The notes under the pieces: model-generated
Told to the model about the DNA's origin: nothing
Seen by the model: the letters and a program-made list of their open reading frames with translations, nothing else
Databases searched by the model: none
Assembly: GCA_902806595.1 (NCBI GenBank)
Contig: CADCXC010000037.1
Location: 2,046,001-2,110,000 of the forward strand
DNA from: Pyrenopolyporus hunteri
Taxonomy: Eukaryota; Ascomycota; Sordariomycetes; Xylariales; Hypoxylaceae
Direction of reading: 5' to 3'
DNA: 64,000 bases
Shown here: in pieces, positions 1 to 13,136 of the stretch
How positions within the stretch are numbered: position 1 is the stretch's first letter
Layout: each line of letters starts with the position of its first letter
Position numbers and translations under genes: made by a program

Positions 1-257
1 CAGCAGCTGCGCAGCGTAGTAGCGATGAGCAGCAGCAGTCCGCAGGTCATGGTCGTTACTAATGACGGCGGGTTCTACGTGTTTAACATCGACATGGAGC
101 AGGGTGGGGAGGGCTACCTCGTGAAGCAATTCTCGTACGTGCCGCAATCAGATTACCCCTTTTCCTTATTCCCAACCCGATTATACTAACCACCATTTCT
201 CGTTATAGCGTCCTCGACAGCGATGATAAGCTCGACGCCTCGAATTACGGGCCATAG
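1..257 (+). CDS. atg18: Atg18-type PROPPIN, C-terminal end (5' part outside window)
   Basis: This is the last part of a WD40/PROPPIN protein, the PI3P/PI(3,5)P2-binding beta-propeller family that acts on autophagosomal and vacuolar membranes. Frame 1 is open from the window edge and reads RSVVAMSSSSPQVMVVTNDG, then GFYVFNIDMEQGGEGYLVKQ, which resembles the last propeller blade of fungal Atg18. A 74-bp intron (135-208; donor GTACGT, branch-like ACTAAC, acceptor TATAG) is inferred because reading through gives an unrelated tail, whereas splicing gives KQFSVLDSDDKLDASNYGP and a stop at 255-257, a typical Atg18 ending. The lipid-binding FRRG motif would lie upstream of the window and cannot be checked. 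The paralogue Hsv2 is a less likely alternative. The gene runs toward the Pps1-type gene, tail to tail. Confidence 0.8.
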
Positions 258-1741
258 GTTGCCGTTACGCGCGGCGATAGATCCGACCGCGGACATAGTC
301 TCGACGACGAGTTTCATCTGGAGGAGTGGGAAGTAGTGGACGTGGGACCCGGGATACAAAATTAGCTGCACCTTACTCTTTACCACTTTCTGCGTAAGGA
401 CGACTAGCATCCGAATGGCGTTCCGGCTAGGTTAGGTAGTTAGGTGTACGGGTGGTTTTTCTTTCCTTCTTTTTTTATTATCCTTTTCCTCCCCCTAATC
501 CTACGGCCTATCCCCGTACGACGGAAAAGTCTACCATCTGAAGATCGATCTACATCTAGATCCAAACCAGACGGCGGCTTTGTATTCTGCGCGAAGGGGG
601 GAGCGACCGTATTTTTTTTGCATCAGCGTCCGGCGTCCAAGCGGCTTTTCGGTTTACCCATACCATACCTTAGGTATCTAGGTAGTCACGAGTTATTGAG
701 CATCATCTATCCGTCTACCTCTTTCATGTCCCAATGCAAGATCTATTGAATCTGTTTGGTTTACCATGTATGTGTAACGAAGGGAATCGGAGCGTAAGAG
801 TGACGACTTTTTGAAAAACACACGTAAGCATTTCTTAAGCGACACCGATGCAGTGGCGCTGTTCTGCTAAGGAGGGGCCGGCTGAAGCTCGCTCCTATCC
901 CTCTTATCATTCTCATTTGTTTCGAGGATATCCAGTTTCGTAAAAACCCGTAAAATCCGCCTTTGCATTCCTCTTCGTCGTTCGGTCGCATACCCCCATG
1001 TTGCGCACGTACTACTAAAACAGACATGTCGTTCCCTACGTAACCGAAAACCTCGCGAGCCCCCTGGTATCGACCTATCGGATTCCCCTAAGAAGCCGAT
1101 CCAGCCGGAAATAAATCGCAACGAAAAGAAAGATGAAAAAAAATGCCGTCTCCCCCTCCCCAGAAACAACGACGCCGCAGCGCCGTTGGATGAACTGATG
1201 ATGCAATAAATAGGGTGTATGGCTCCCCTATTTTCAGCCGCCTTCCCTTCCTCCCTTCTTCTCTTCTTCCCGTCCCTTTCTTACATATTCGCAGAAAGAA
1301 AAAGGAAAGGTGTCATGTCATCCCGTCGTTAGAAGCGAAGTGAAGTCAAGTGAAATCATGTAATCCGCCGGTCCTGTTAACTCCGAAATTAAAAAAAACA
1401 ACCCGCAGTCCTAAGTCAACTAGAACACAAATGGATATGGACCATATGCTTGATAATTTAAAAATCAGGTGTCCGGGCTCGCGAGCTTCGGTCCCCTGCG
1501 TTTTCTGCCGCCGCCGCCGCCGCTGCTTTTCGGTGTGATGAGGGAGCAGCTAGGTATCAGGTACCTATGGTTGGTTCCAGTCCTTAAGCCCAGCCACAGC
1601 ACAGCGACTCGGAACCCAACGGAGTTAGTTGCCTTCCGATAACCCGAGACCTGGCGGAATATGGGGATCTCATTGACAGCGCCACCAAGGGCCACCATAT
1701 TCGAATCCTAAAAACTTCGATCAAGACCAGCTCCGAGAGTG
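258..1741. other. Intergenic spacer between two convergent genes
   Basis: About 1.5 kb separates the stop codons of the PROPPIN and the phosphatase genes, so it should hold two 3' UTRs. It has T-rich and A-rich runs (for example about 465-500 and 1134-1142), pyrimidine tracts near 1240-1290 and a short CCG repeat near 1508-1524. All open frames are short, overlap each other on both strands and resemble nothing I know. No RNA gene was seen. Confidence 0.6.
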
Positions 1742-3984
1742 TTATCTCGCATAAGGACGGTTCATCAGCGCGATCTCTCGCGCAATATCACCCCATTCGA
1801 GTTCTCTTCGGATTCCTCCTTCGGCGCCGTGGGCGTTTCCACCCCGTTGACGCTGAGCCTGCAGCACCTCCTCCCACTTGAGAAGTTCGTAAGCGAACCT
1901 CAGATGGGGCTGGATGATAACATTGAGCCTCCGAGCGCGGACGAAGCAGTATGCCCTCGGGAACGAGAGGTTGAGCGACCGCATCACTTCGGCGATGCAG
2001 ATGGTAGCGCTACGCGAGACGCCCACTCGGCAGTGAACAAGTGTTGCGGTGCCATTCCGCCGGCCACGATCTATATATTTTATGGTTAGCGGGCGGGTCT
2101 CGTGGACGAGGGTTCCCCATATCGCGAAGAAAACCCCAGGTAATAATAGTAGGAGCTATTTAAGCTCGGGCCAAAGGAAAGTGGATAACACATACCGATA
2201 AATTCCAAGCATTTCTCGAATTCTTTGGTGAGAGGATCGATACCGTTGTCCTGGACCTTTTCTACCACGAGAACGTTGTCCTCCCCCCAAGCTTCCAGCT
2301 CGCCGCTTCTCCACATGGCCGTCTCGCCCACGCTGAGGATCTGGCTGATCCCCATCGCCTTTAACAGGTCAGGATTGTTAGCATGACCAAGGTTCCCTAG
2401 GTACATGTAATCAAGAATACGACTCGGGAATGAGCCGTCCAGCGAAGCATACCACTTGGGCACGTTCCTAACGAGATTCGTGATATCCATGAAGCTCTTA
2501 TGCTGGCAGACGGGCGATTCGGCTAGTAGACGGGGTGCGATGGAATTCAGTAGCGACACGTCGGTCGGATAGGCGAAGAAATTTCGTTTCATCGTCGTAT
2601 GCAGTTCCAGCCAGGCTTGAGGGACCGGTCGGCCGGTGCTGTAGCTGAAATATGCGATACCCAGCATGGTAGACTCGGTGTACCCGTCAGTGCAGTGTAT
2701 CAGGATCTTCCGCGGTGGGCGCTCCTCGACTATTGTCGTGGAAGATGCGTCTGACATATTCGAATCACCGTCGTCATCGACATCCGACTTTGGAGGCAGA
2801 GTCCCGTGGGAGAGGTGCCAGAGCCATTTGCACGTAGCGAGGATGCCGTCAGCTTCGGCGTGAGACCATGTCGGCGGTGGGATACTTCCGGACGAGGGAA
2901 AGTCGAGGAACACCTGCTTTGTCTCGCCGCTGGTGCCCTCGGCGATTGTTTGCAGCGCTTGAGTGTTCAGCCGGCCAAGGTCGTTACACTCGATCAGAAT
3001 ATCGTATGACTGCTCCTCTTCGCTCGCAGGTACGGGCGTCGGGCCCATCCACACGTTGCGCGATATCTCGGTGGCCTTGGTCATCGAGTACATCTCTAAC
3101 CGCTCTTGATGAAAGAATTCGAGTACGGAACCCGTTAGGAGACCCTCCGAGTCGATGGCGACAATGTCACGGTGCTTCTTCTCGAAATCCTTGAACGGAC
3201 AGATGCAAATGAAAGTGTTGTATTTCGGGATGGTGTCATGTTTCTTCCGCCATTTAGACTGCGCTGACGCGATTTCCCACCCTAACTTCCGAACCAGGCC
3301 AGCGTCCTCTCCATACACGATGATATCGGATGTGATGGCCGTCTTGGCCGCCTGGATCTGAAAGTTACGCACGGAGAACCCCTCTTTAGGGTCAACCTCG
3401 ATGAATTCACCATCCGCGCCCGGTTGCATGAATTCGCTAGGGGGAATGGCCCCCTTCAGACGCGCAGTAGTAATGTCGCCATCGGCCTTCACAACTGTGA
3501 TACCCCGTAAACAATCAGGCATCTGCCGCACGGTCTTGCTCCGTGACATGAAGAAACTTTGCTGGATATGGTTGTTAGGATGCAATCCGTGCAGCCAAGG
3601 GAAGACTAAAGAGGGATCGGGTAGAGGCTGTCTCGAGAGGTAGTCCAAAGCAGCGGCTACGTCGGCGGGATGAATCTTGTGCAGACATAGCGAACCGGAT
3701 TCCAAACGCTCGAACTTATCCGGCGGATAGAGTAAGGACGTGCGGCGACATTCCTCCTCGCGACCTGGCGAAGGCGGTGGTGTGTTAGGCTCACGTCCCG
3801 GCGGCGGACCTGTGGGACAGACAGGTATGTGCTTGTTTGGCACGGGCGGGGGAGAAGCGCTAGAAACCTGTTGGGTGTTGATGGACTCGAGCGCTATTGG
3901 AGAGGATAAGGTGACGATGCCGGAGGATGAGCGATGAGGAGGGACTGGTCTGGGGAGGGCAACTGTCGTCATGGTCCTGCTCAT
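1742..3984 (-). CDS. PPS1: Pps1-type dual-specificity protein phosphatase
   Basis: Predicted 705-residue phosphatase of the Pps1 family; in budding yeast the homologue dephosphorylates Tyr and Ser/Thr and is linked to S-phase control. Exon 1 is 3984-2196. A 125-bp intron (2195-2071; donor GTATGT, branch GCTAAC, acceptor ATATAG) splits a codon, and exon 2 is 2070-1742. Exon 2 carries the catalytic loop LVHCRVGVSRS, with nucleophile C610 and R616 of the CX5R signature, followed by the usual phosphatase helix. A second, upstream signature is HCTDGYTES around C431, where the arginine position is glutamate (E437), so that module looks inactive. The first 90 or so residues are Pro/Ser-rich and probably disordered. 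An acidic insert lies near residues 401-412 (DVDDDGDSNMSD). The end, REIALMNRPYAR, looks like a natural C-terminus. Without the intron the protein would lack its active site. Confidence 0.88.
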
Positions 3985-6900
3985 ATCAAATAATTTGTTA
4001 TTTATGTTACTTTATGGTATTACGTGATGGTTGTTTTCCATAAGTCGAATTGAGAGGTATTTCGTAGGTTTGGCCGCGTGCTGGATATCTGAGAATGGAC
4101 GCCTCTAGACCCGGAGGAGCGTCGTGTTGGTGTACCAAGGGCGATTGCGGGGGAAGGATTTGGGGGCGTGGGCGTGGGCGCGTGGGCGTGTGGGCGTTCT
4201 GGGGTGTGGAAGCTAGGGAATCAAGGGAACCACAGAGGGGATTGGAAGGGATTGGAGGGGAGAAGATGAAGTAAGTCGTTGGCGGGGGGGAAATTTAAGG
4301 TTGCTGATGGGATGGGAAACTAAATCGTCGATAGGGTGGGCTAACGTTTGATGGCGCCTGTAGGTCCAAGGTTTAAAATACTGCAAGTTCGATGGGAAAG
4401 TACGTTAGCAGCTTGCGTGGATACCCCCCAAGGGATAAAGATGTACACGAAGTATGTACCTAGCTATGTACCTAGGTAGGTAGGGAATAGGGAATAAGGA
4501 ATAGGGAATAAGTTTAAATGTAAAAAGTTCAATGTAAAAAGTTGCGTGGTTTCAGTGTTGGAGGTCGAGAAAGTTGGTCGAATGCGTCAAGTGCATAAGA
4601 TTCCTTTCCATTGGTTATGTGTTGAACGATCTGGTACGGATCTGTCTGTTTCCCCGGAGTCTCACTGTTGTTTGACAGCGGCAATAACAGCAATGGTAAT
4701 AATAGTGATAATAGCAATAATATCAATATTAAGTAGGTAGGTACCTAAGAGGGGAAGACACGGGGAGATGGAGAGTGACGGGTGAGAAATTGGGAGGTGT
4801 CATGAAGAATGGAGCGAAATGAGGGGAGGTGGAAACCAAGAACATCTACCTACCTAAAGTAGAGAATGACGACTACCTGATGAGGGAGAGATTCCAAAAG
4901 GATACCCGGGTAGGTAATAGGAGGAAGAAGGGAAAAGAAGTAATGTAGGATGGATCAAGAGTTAAGGATTGTCAAATGTGGGAGAAGGACAAGATGTAAC
5001 TAGATATAATGGTAAAAGGTCGGTTGGAGGGTATATCACAGTCGTTTCACTCATTCGACACAGTTGATTGGAGTTGCAGCCTTATCGCACATCCCTGGTT
5101 GTGCAGCACCCAGTGCCGTGTAGTCCCCAGTAACCTTGGAAGTTCGAAGCAGTACCAGCGGTAGATAAGGCGACTTGATTGACGGACAGAGAAGATGGTG
5201 CGAGATTGGATCAGATGGGGTCACGGTGGTTTTGTCCCATTACATAGTGCCTCCTAATAGGCCTCTACCCTTCTTTATTATAAAATAGATCTACCTTCCG
5301 TCCCATCCACCAACCTCTCTCCTCTCTACAATCTACGCCTACTATCCACCAGACAGCTGTTTGGCTGTGTCTGGTGTCTGGTGCCCGGTGTCCGTCCATT
5401 CTTGTACCCCATCCCTTAGGGATCCCGTCCTGGTGTTTCTTTGACGAGCGCGATGTGCGAGACCTGGACAGCAGCAGCTAGCGCGGCAGGAACATACATA
5501 AACAGTAATATTAACAAATTACAGCGTTTCGTTTGCACACGGATGCCAAGACAAGGACAGCATTATTAGCCTTGGCCTACCCTGTCTAGTATTGCCCTTT
5601 GAGGCGAGGTCTCTTCCCCTCTGAAGAGGGTCTCAACGCTGATCAGCGCCGGGCGAACTACATACGCTGATACATTAAGCGGCGTATCTGCCTACCTACC
5701 TTAGACCCTTGTTTCCCCAATGGATCGCGTTGGAACCTCCCCGACCCAAGAGGCCCGCAGGGGAAGTGGACAAAATGTCTGGAATATGATACATGTGCCA
5801 GATCTGTTCTGCTTCTTGAAGATGTTTCTTGGAGAGGGAATAGAATTATTCCGACTATAGAAACCTTCAATAGGTTCCAAGGAAGAATCACCACATGAAT
5901 CTTGCTCAAATTTTCTCTTTCCTCCATGTACGTGTGTGTGTATACAGGAATTGTACTCTATGATGTATGTAGGAGGTAAGTATTGGAATCTCATAGGCCA
6001 AGCAATGCCGGGAGGGTTCTTATACATGTAAGTGGCTGATACTAGTCGGTGCTTCTAAATTTTTAGAGATAATGGCGTGCGCGTCTTAATAGGCTCACTT
6101 GCCGCCTCGACGGATCTGATGGGTTTCGACCACAGTAATAGGGCCACGACGACGTACATATAAGGGCAGCGTACCTGGCACCAGCCTACATACACATATG
6201 TGAGTAAGTTGAATGTGTGCGCATACGAATTACGGCTATAACATGTAGGGGGGAAACCTGTGAGTTCGAAAAGACCGAAAAGTGAAACGAGGGGCAGCCC
6301 AACGTTGTCGAATACCGTAACCTCAGATACTAGAAATGTCGTTGGCCAATGGAGGAGAATGAGACACGGGCCCCCAATGTGGCACTCTTCATTCTCTATC
6401 AGCATGTGTATTGCCATATCCGTAATTGGGGTTTCATTGGCGAGCTGCACCGTCGACCCAATCGTCAGGGACTTGTATAAGACGACCACTAGGATCAACC
6501 GTTTGGTCGTATTTGGCCTGCAATACACATCAGGGCCGTAACCACACTTGCCACCGACCGTTGCTTTTTTCGTTCTTCTCGTGCTTTTCTCAGGCTTGCT
6601 GGCAGAGTATTCGAGCTCAACACCTCATGCATCCTGTAAGTCAGTAGTGCGTTAGTGCTTATACCCCAACTGCCTGCCTACATATACGCATACATATATC
6701 CAATCCAGCCGAGGCCCCTTGCTTCTTCGAGCGTCTAACCAACCTCTTATTTGCTAAGAGGACAAACACATGCTATACAGAGAGAGAAAAGGGTAGACGC
6801 CGTCGACTACTCGGGTACGGTAGGTACCTACATACTTATATTATTACGGCGGGTAATGTGCAAACCTATCGGCCGTTACATAACTTGTAAGACATGGAAC

Positions 6901-7493
6901 TTCTCTGAGACAATTGATTATGTAGGTAGGTAGGTAGGTACATACCTAGGTAGGTATATATTAGGGGTTGACTTCGTTGCCATTTGCGGTTACGATGAGT
7001 AAAAATGAGATGCGTAGATTTAGAACCTGCAAGCTTTATCTTGGTCCACCCTCCCCTCCAACTCCTTAGTCAGGCCAACCTAGGCTATAGATTATTCGTT
7101 ACCAATAGTAGCCATAATTCGACATGTCATCGAATCTTAGATACTTAGGTAGTACGCGTACTGGTGCCGTCGACGAGCCGGCGAACTTTCAATTGACCGT
7201 GCACACCTGGTATGCTACATATAGTGTCATGTACGCCAAGGACGACTTGCGGCTGCAATGCAGAGGTCCGTCCGGACTTGGGCCATCCACTAAGTTTATT
7301 TATTGCCCTTTAAAACGCCATATATAGGCATCTTAGATACCTACCTACCTAGGTATGCAGGTATGTGATATGTCTGTACCGACGCCACAATCTTTCGGCT
7401 GCAGGAGAGTTCAATAATTCCCCCGGAGGCGTCGAGGGGAATCCGGTGATGGAAACACGGAGTAGAGGAGACAGGTCGTTCAACGCTGGTTCT

Positions 7494-7535
7494 CTCCTCT
7501 TTCTCTTTCTCTTTCTCTTCCTCTTCCCTTTTCCC
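7494..7535 (+). repeat. Pyrimidine microsatellite (TTTCTC-like)
   Basis: A run of C and T only, built mainly of CTTTCTCTTT-like units and turning into CTTCCTCTTCCC. It is low-complexity sequence; the glutamate/lysine-rich frames it creates on the minus strand are not evidence of a gene. Confidence 0.8.
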
Positions 7536-8517
7536 ACCTCTCCCCAAAACGGAATAAAAGATGGAAGATGGAAAGTGGAAAGTGGTGGGGGATTGTCTAG
7601 GATTAGGTCCCTAGTGTAGTAAGTATATGTAGTCGATAGAATGTCCTGCTGAACCATCGCGACCACTTGTGTAGATGCAGGTGATTACCTTGGATAGTCT
7701 CACCTTAGATAAGATAAATACCATTTATTTTTCTACGCCGGGTACATACGAGAGGTAGAGCTGTATACCTCCTGACCCATACTACCTAGGATATAACTAA
7801 GCTTGGCACGAGCATGAGGCGACAGCCACGGCGGCAGAGCGGGGAAATAGGGCTACCGAGCTAGCTATATGCCACCTGAGTACCTGTAGGTAGGTACCTC
7901 ATATGTAAATTCGTAGGTATGTAGGTACAATTCAGGTACCTCCTAAAGTGTATAGGTGCCCTCGTTAGCGTTGCCTTGGTACGGGTCAGGTACAATACCG
8001 ATACCCATAGCTCCCGTTCGTTGTCGTTGCATCATCCATTCCGTTCCATTCCATTTCCATTTCTCCCATTAATCTATCTTCAGCAACCACGTCACCGCCG
8101 CATACAAAGCACATGCATGCTGCATACGCCCATATCATACCCTACCACCTATTACCTACTACCTACACTACCACTTACACCTACCGTCTAGCGGGTGAGC
8201 TGTCCCGCGTATCGTACCTTTAGGGCTGTTCTACTTCATTCGAAATTCGACGTTCTGCACGAATTCTTCACCGTCGTGAGCTGTATCCGAACGAGAAAGC
8301 CTAGGGTTCTATTTGATTCCAGCCTCCCGGCCCTCGTTTTAACATGATGACGACGCTTACTTTCTTTCTCTGCGCGTAGCCGTCAACGCCAGCCGAGCAA
8401 CCCACCGACTAAGCGGTCAACCCAAAATAGAAATTATAGGCACCTGCATTTCTCCAAAGCATGCCTTCGTTATTACATGTTGCGCCTCTCTTTCGCCTTA
8501 TGCTTTGTACACAATAG

Positions 8518-8551
8518 CTCTTTTTTTTCTTCTTTTTTTCTTCTCAGCTCG
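8518..8551 (+). promoter_or_regulatory. Polypyrimidine tract upstream of the DDHD gene
   Basis: An almost pure C/T stretch with two runs of seven or more T, about 90-120 bp upstream of the DDHD start codon at 8638. Such CT-rich tracts are common next to transcription starts in filamentous fungi. It ends in TTCTTCTCAG, which could instead be the acceptor of an intron in the 5' UTR. Which it is cannot be decided from sequence alone. Confidence 0.4.
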
Positions 8552-8637
8552 CAGGCGTGAAAGGGGAAGCAGAGGGCTCCCGACTTGAAGAATTATCCAG
8601 AAGCAATCCGGATAGATAATCCTAATATCAACCAAGT

Positions 8638-11600
8638 ATGCCTTCCACCGCCATCAACAACTACTTCGGGGCAGCTCCGAAAGTACATAACCATGGTCCT
8701 AAATGCCGGCTCGCTCCAATATCCCATCCCTTTCGCTCTTCCGATGTCGATGACATTCCGCCAATAAACGCCCAATATTTTTACGCGTCTTCCATCCCCA
8801 TCGATGATCCTCTTTCTACAGCCCCCGCCGCCGCCGCCGCCGATCCGAAATCTGCTCGGAGTAGCCTCCGGCCTTTCTCTCCGGGCGATAACAATGCTAT
8901 AGAAAAAGCCTGGCTGAGCCTCGCTTCAGATGCTTACCGCGATAACCACACCAATGCGCTGCAAAACAGGCCTCCCAGTCCTCCTCTTGCTAAAGCCAAT
9001 GCTGCGAAGCTGCGTAATATCATACATTACTTGGCTGTTGAACATGCTGAGAAGCATACACGCGAAGGTCCATCGCGAGAAAAGGTTCAGCCTTTTACTG
9101 AGGCTTTGCCAGAGCCAGAAACTGCTGCGCTTTTATGCTGTCCGGAACTACTTGTTGATGTTGGGGTTGCTCTACGGTCATCTTTCTGTGCTGTCGCCAG
9201 GCGAAAGCAACATGAGCTTAACCAGGATATGGTGGCTCAAGCCGTTATGAGTGAGATGAATACATTACATACTGATTGGACGACTGCTACCACAGAACAA
9301 CGCACACCACCAAACAGTATGCCTTCGAGCCAGTCACATCTCGACCCCCCGGCGAAATCCGGTCAGGGAGATGAACGACTCAATAATAACCAGCTTTCAG
9401 GCAGACTGCCACAATCTCAGGCGGCAGCTCATAATCCTTCGACCGACAAGAATATTAATATGCCTATCCCTACGAAACCCTTGTTAGCGGATGACGGTAT
9501 CTCGGGGCGGCCCTTCGTCCGTGTAGGTACACCAGAAACCCCGATCACTTCGCCGCCGGCATCGCTTCCGAGGACTGCTGCTTGGCAACCTAACAGGACC
9601 ATCGAGGAGATGAAGAATGAAGAAGCCAGACCTCGTCGTCCTACATCAGCAGGGAATCCCTCCCCGCCGCCTAAACTCGTGGAGATCCCACAGGCAGTTT
9701 CGCGCGAGGTAACGGTTGGCGTTTCCAGGTTACACGAAGTGTCTCTTCCCGCCTTGCAGATGAAGCCTATTTACTGGTCTCCTGTCAATGATATCGCCAC
9801 AGTTCTTCGAGCGACTTGGTTCTACCGGTATTGTTACCATATCTATATCTCCACGAAGAAATTTCGCTAATTCGGGAGCAGAGATGATATGAGGCCCATT
9901 GATCCCGCCGTAGCTAACCAACTCGAAGCCGGATATCGAGAGCTTAAGCCACACACGGAGACGTGGAATGACGAGCTCAGATGCGCCGTGGAAGTTGGCC
10001 CTCTAGGTGAGGAGAAGGTTTCTCATCCCTTATGGCCAAAAGCACCCGGCAAGTCGTCTAAGAAGGCCGACGGTTTCCTTGAGCCACCTATATCTTGTAA
10101 TCCTTTCTGTGCGGCTCGTTGCTTTCGTGGAGAAGCAGCTGCGGAAGGTAGCTTGATACCCACTCCGAATGAAGACAACTCATCCTGTGCCCCAACTCAC
10201 AGGAAGTTTGAACAATATCATGTAATCTACAAAGACAAGACTACGGCATATTTACTCAAGCCAAGCCTGAAACCGTCCGCATATTACGGCCGCCGCCCAG
10301 TAGCAAAGATAATGAAGGGCTTCACAGTAGGAATTCCTGTGGTGAGAGGCTTTGACTACGAGGCATGGATGAGAAAGCACAAGAAACAGGATCAACAATA
10401 CCAGCAAGCTACGTCAGTTTTTACTGCACCCCAGGAAAACGCCGGGGGCGATGCATGTCCCGCGTGCAAGGCAGATGAGGAGCGCGCACACGTCTCCGAT
10501 CTAGTTCTTGTTGTCCACGGTATCGGCCAGAAGTTGGCTGAGCGAGTAGAGAATTATCACTTCACGCACGCTATAAACGCGTTCCGTCGAGCTGTTAATA
10601 CCGAACTTCGAAGTGACGCCGTTAAGGGGGTCTTGAGAGAAGGCCTCAACGGTATAATGGTTCTTCCAGTGAATTGGAGACAGAATCTGTCCTTCGAAGA
10701 CGGTGGGCCGATGAGGGAAGAGGATAAGGAACATTACACGCCGGGTAACTTCACCTTGAAGGATATCGAGCCTAAAACCATCCCTGCTGTCCGAAGCATG
10801 ATATCTGATGTCATGTTCGACATTCCTTTCTACATGTCACATCATAAGCCGAAGATGGTAGCGGCTATGGTTAACGAAGCGAACCGTGTTTATAGACTAT
10901 GGTGCCGAAACAACCCGGGCTTCGCAGAAAAGGGACGGGTTCATCTGATCGGACACTCACTCGGCAGCGTCATGTGTGTTGAAGTGCTCTCGAGACAGCC
11001 GACCACACCACCGGTTTTAGACTTAAAAAGCCAGCCCCAGCTGAAATATTTCGAGTTTGATACCAAGAATCTATTCCTTCTTGGAAGTCCTGTGGGATTC
11101 TTCTTATTGCTAGAGCGAGGCGCGCTACTCCCGAGGAAAGGCCGCCGGAAACCAGGAGCAGACCTGAGCGATATCGTGTCGAAAGACGTCGTCGGAGAAC
11201 CGGGGCCGTTTGGTTGCATCGCGGTGGATAATATTTATAACGTCATGGCCAGGGAAGACGCCGTCGCGTACCTGCTCAACGGTACCTTGGATCCGAAGTA
11301 CGCAGCCAGCTTGAAAACGGCATATGTTCCAAGTACTGCGACCTCGTTTCTACAGTCGGTAGGCCATGCGATGATGAGTATTGTGCCCGGAGTTGGATCC
11401 TCTTCAACAGCTGGCGGGGGGAACGCGCCGGCTGCAAGGCCACCAACGATGCGTCTCCCGTCGCAACTCGAACTCGAAGTCCACGATTTTACACGAGAGG
11501 AGATTGCTGAAAAGAAGGCTTTTCTCCTGAATGACAACGGACAAATCGATTACTTCCTGCGCTCGGGCGGTGGTCCGCTCGAGCTACAGTACCTGAATAT

Positions 11601-11748
11601 GTTGAGCGCTCACACCTCATATTGGGTGAACCAGGATCTCATTCGCATGCTCTGCATGGAGATCGGAAGGAACCCCGGGAAGGCGAATACGCTACCGGCA
11701 ATGAGGGCGGTGAAAGTCACGAAGCGAGTCCTCCCCTCTTCTGTTTGA
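8638..11748 (+). CDS. DDHD-domain phospholipase (PA-PLA1 family)
   Basis: Predicted 1018-residue intracellular phospholipase of the DDHD family (phosphatidic-acid-preferring phospholipase A1; yeast relative Ddl1/YOR022C, which acts on mitochondrial lipids). Exon 1 is 8638-9827. A 54-bp intron (9828-9881; donor GTATTG, branch GCTAAT, acceptor GCAG) is needed to join ATWFYR to DDMRPIDPAVANQLEAGYRE, both typical of the family. Exon 2 is 9882-11748. The serine-hydrolase elbow is GHSLGSV, with the candidate nucleophile S756, preceded by LVVHGIGQK near residue 610. The last 200 residues contain KNLFLLGSPVGFFLL and LSAHTSYWVNQDL, fitting the metal-binding DDHD domain. About 200 residues before the intron (roughly 190-380) are Pro/Ser/Gln-rich and poorly ordered. 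An AATAAA lies at 11757-11762, just after the stop. The ATG at 8638 was chosen because NNYFG and YFYASSIPIDDPL near it fit the family N-terminus. Confidence 0.9.
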
Positions 11749-13136
11749 TTATAAAAAATAAAACGGTTCATTGCATGAGGAATCTGCATTCTTCGGCCTG
11801 GTGTTACGGTTACTGTGGAATTAGATCCCGGATGATGGCATATAGAACATCGGGTATCCGTTGACAAGTTGAACATTTTCACGAGTTGTAATAGCATAGC
11901 AATGAGGGCTCTACAATATAACGAAATCTCCTTCCTCATAATTTCTCGTGTTTTGTTTAGGGGTACATGATCAGTTGCACCTCTGTATTCCCAAGACTCT
12001 TACCTTTTGAGAGATGACGAGTTTCTATGCCGTGAAGATAAGACTCGATAATTTCGATTTGAGGATAACACACGAATAGTCGCAGCGCGCTATGGCACGC
12101 TTTCTTCTATTTTCGTTCCGAAGAAAGGTCGATACAGGCTAACTTTCGGGTTTCTCTACGAGAGCCTATCCTTTTGCCCCTAACTTACTCGCCTGTTTAC
12201 GTATTAAGGTCGATTGTATCAGGTGCTAGATGAGCATCGAAGGTTCCCTACGTCACTGACGTATCAACACAATTCATCGGTAGCGACGTCGATAGCCAAG
12301 ATGCTGCCGAGCATCCCCTGAGTCCACGGGATACGGTAAACAACGCGTCCTACGCTAGAGGTAGGCCGCGGTATTAGTACGATATTACTACCTACCTAGA
12401 CAAGAACCTACAAATCATTCACAGATCCAGGAGAGCTTCGAAACCCAGGTCTCTTCATCATTAATATGACGGATTCCAGTGCCCAGCTTATCCAGGCCGT
12501 ACCAGCATTCGCTCGACTCATCCATGGGATGAATATCAGGAGAGCAAGATAATTAACGCCAACACATTTCTAGCTACCTAAGCTAGCAGCGGCAAAGGCA
12601 TCCGGCCAGAATCCATTCCGGCCCGATGGAACCAACCTCACGGAAAGGAGTCTGACTTGCCTAGGCTAGCCTCATCTCGATGGCTCGACAGACAGAAAGC
12701 AGACCAACCAACGGACCAACATCATCTTGTGCCATGGTATAGCGCGAGAGAGCTTCTAAGCGAGGCTCGTCCTCCTGTGCCTCGAGACGGCTGTAGACGA
12801 GGCTCAAAAGGTTGCTCGTGCTGCTTATTGCCAATCCTCTTTCTCCCCTACCCCCTCGACCCCGCCGATCGTCCTAAGGCTACTACGTCGCCCCCAAGCA
12901 TAAGCCCAACGAAGGGTCGCACCAGGAAATGCGGAAGGGGGCAAAAAAACTCTGCCGGTTGGGATGTATGCAATAGTGGCCAGGCAGGCAGACAGACTGG
13001 CATCTAGACCCCGTAACATGCTGTACATGATACGCCGGCTAGTGGTTGATGATTCGTTGTTGTTGTTGTTTTCCTCCTTCGGCAAGGCGCGTAGTATCCG
13101 TCAATTCCATCTTACCAACACCGGCATCTAGACATG

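Larger units (their letters stand above)
3985..8637. other. Gene-poor spacer between the divergent PPS1 and DDHD genes
   Basis: This 4.65-kb stretch lies between two start codons and should hold both promoters. It contains several TAGG/CCTA runs (about 4455-4490, 4733-4745, 6922-6960, 7335-7360, 7885-7945, 8140-8180), GT/GGGCGTGGGCGTG-type repeats near 4165-4200, a TTTCTC microsatellite near 7494-7535 and a long pyrimidine tract just before the DDHD gene. The longest unexplained open frame (6055-6528, minus, 157 codons) is contradicted by an open frame on the other strand and is not recognisable. I see no convincing gene or RNA here. Confidence 0.55.

Noticed and set aside
6055..6528. Minus-strand frame of 157 codons
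   Set aside because: Not recognisable, overlapped by an equally plausible plus-strand frame (6260-6541), and no supporting splice structure or promoter. Kept as intergenic.
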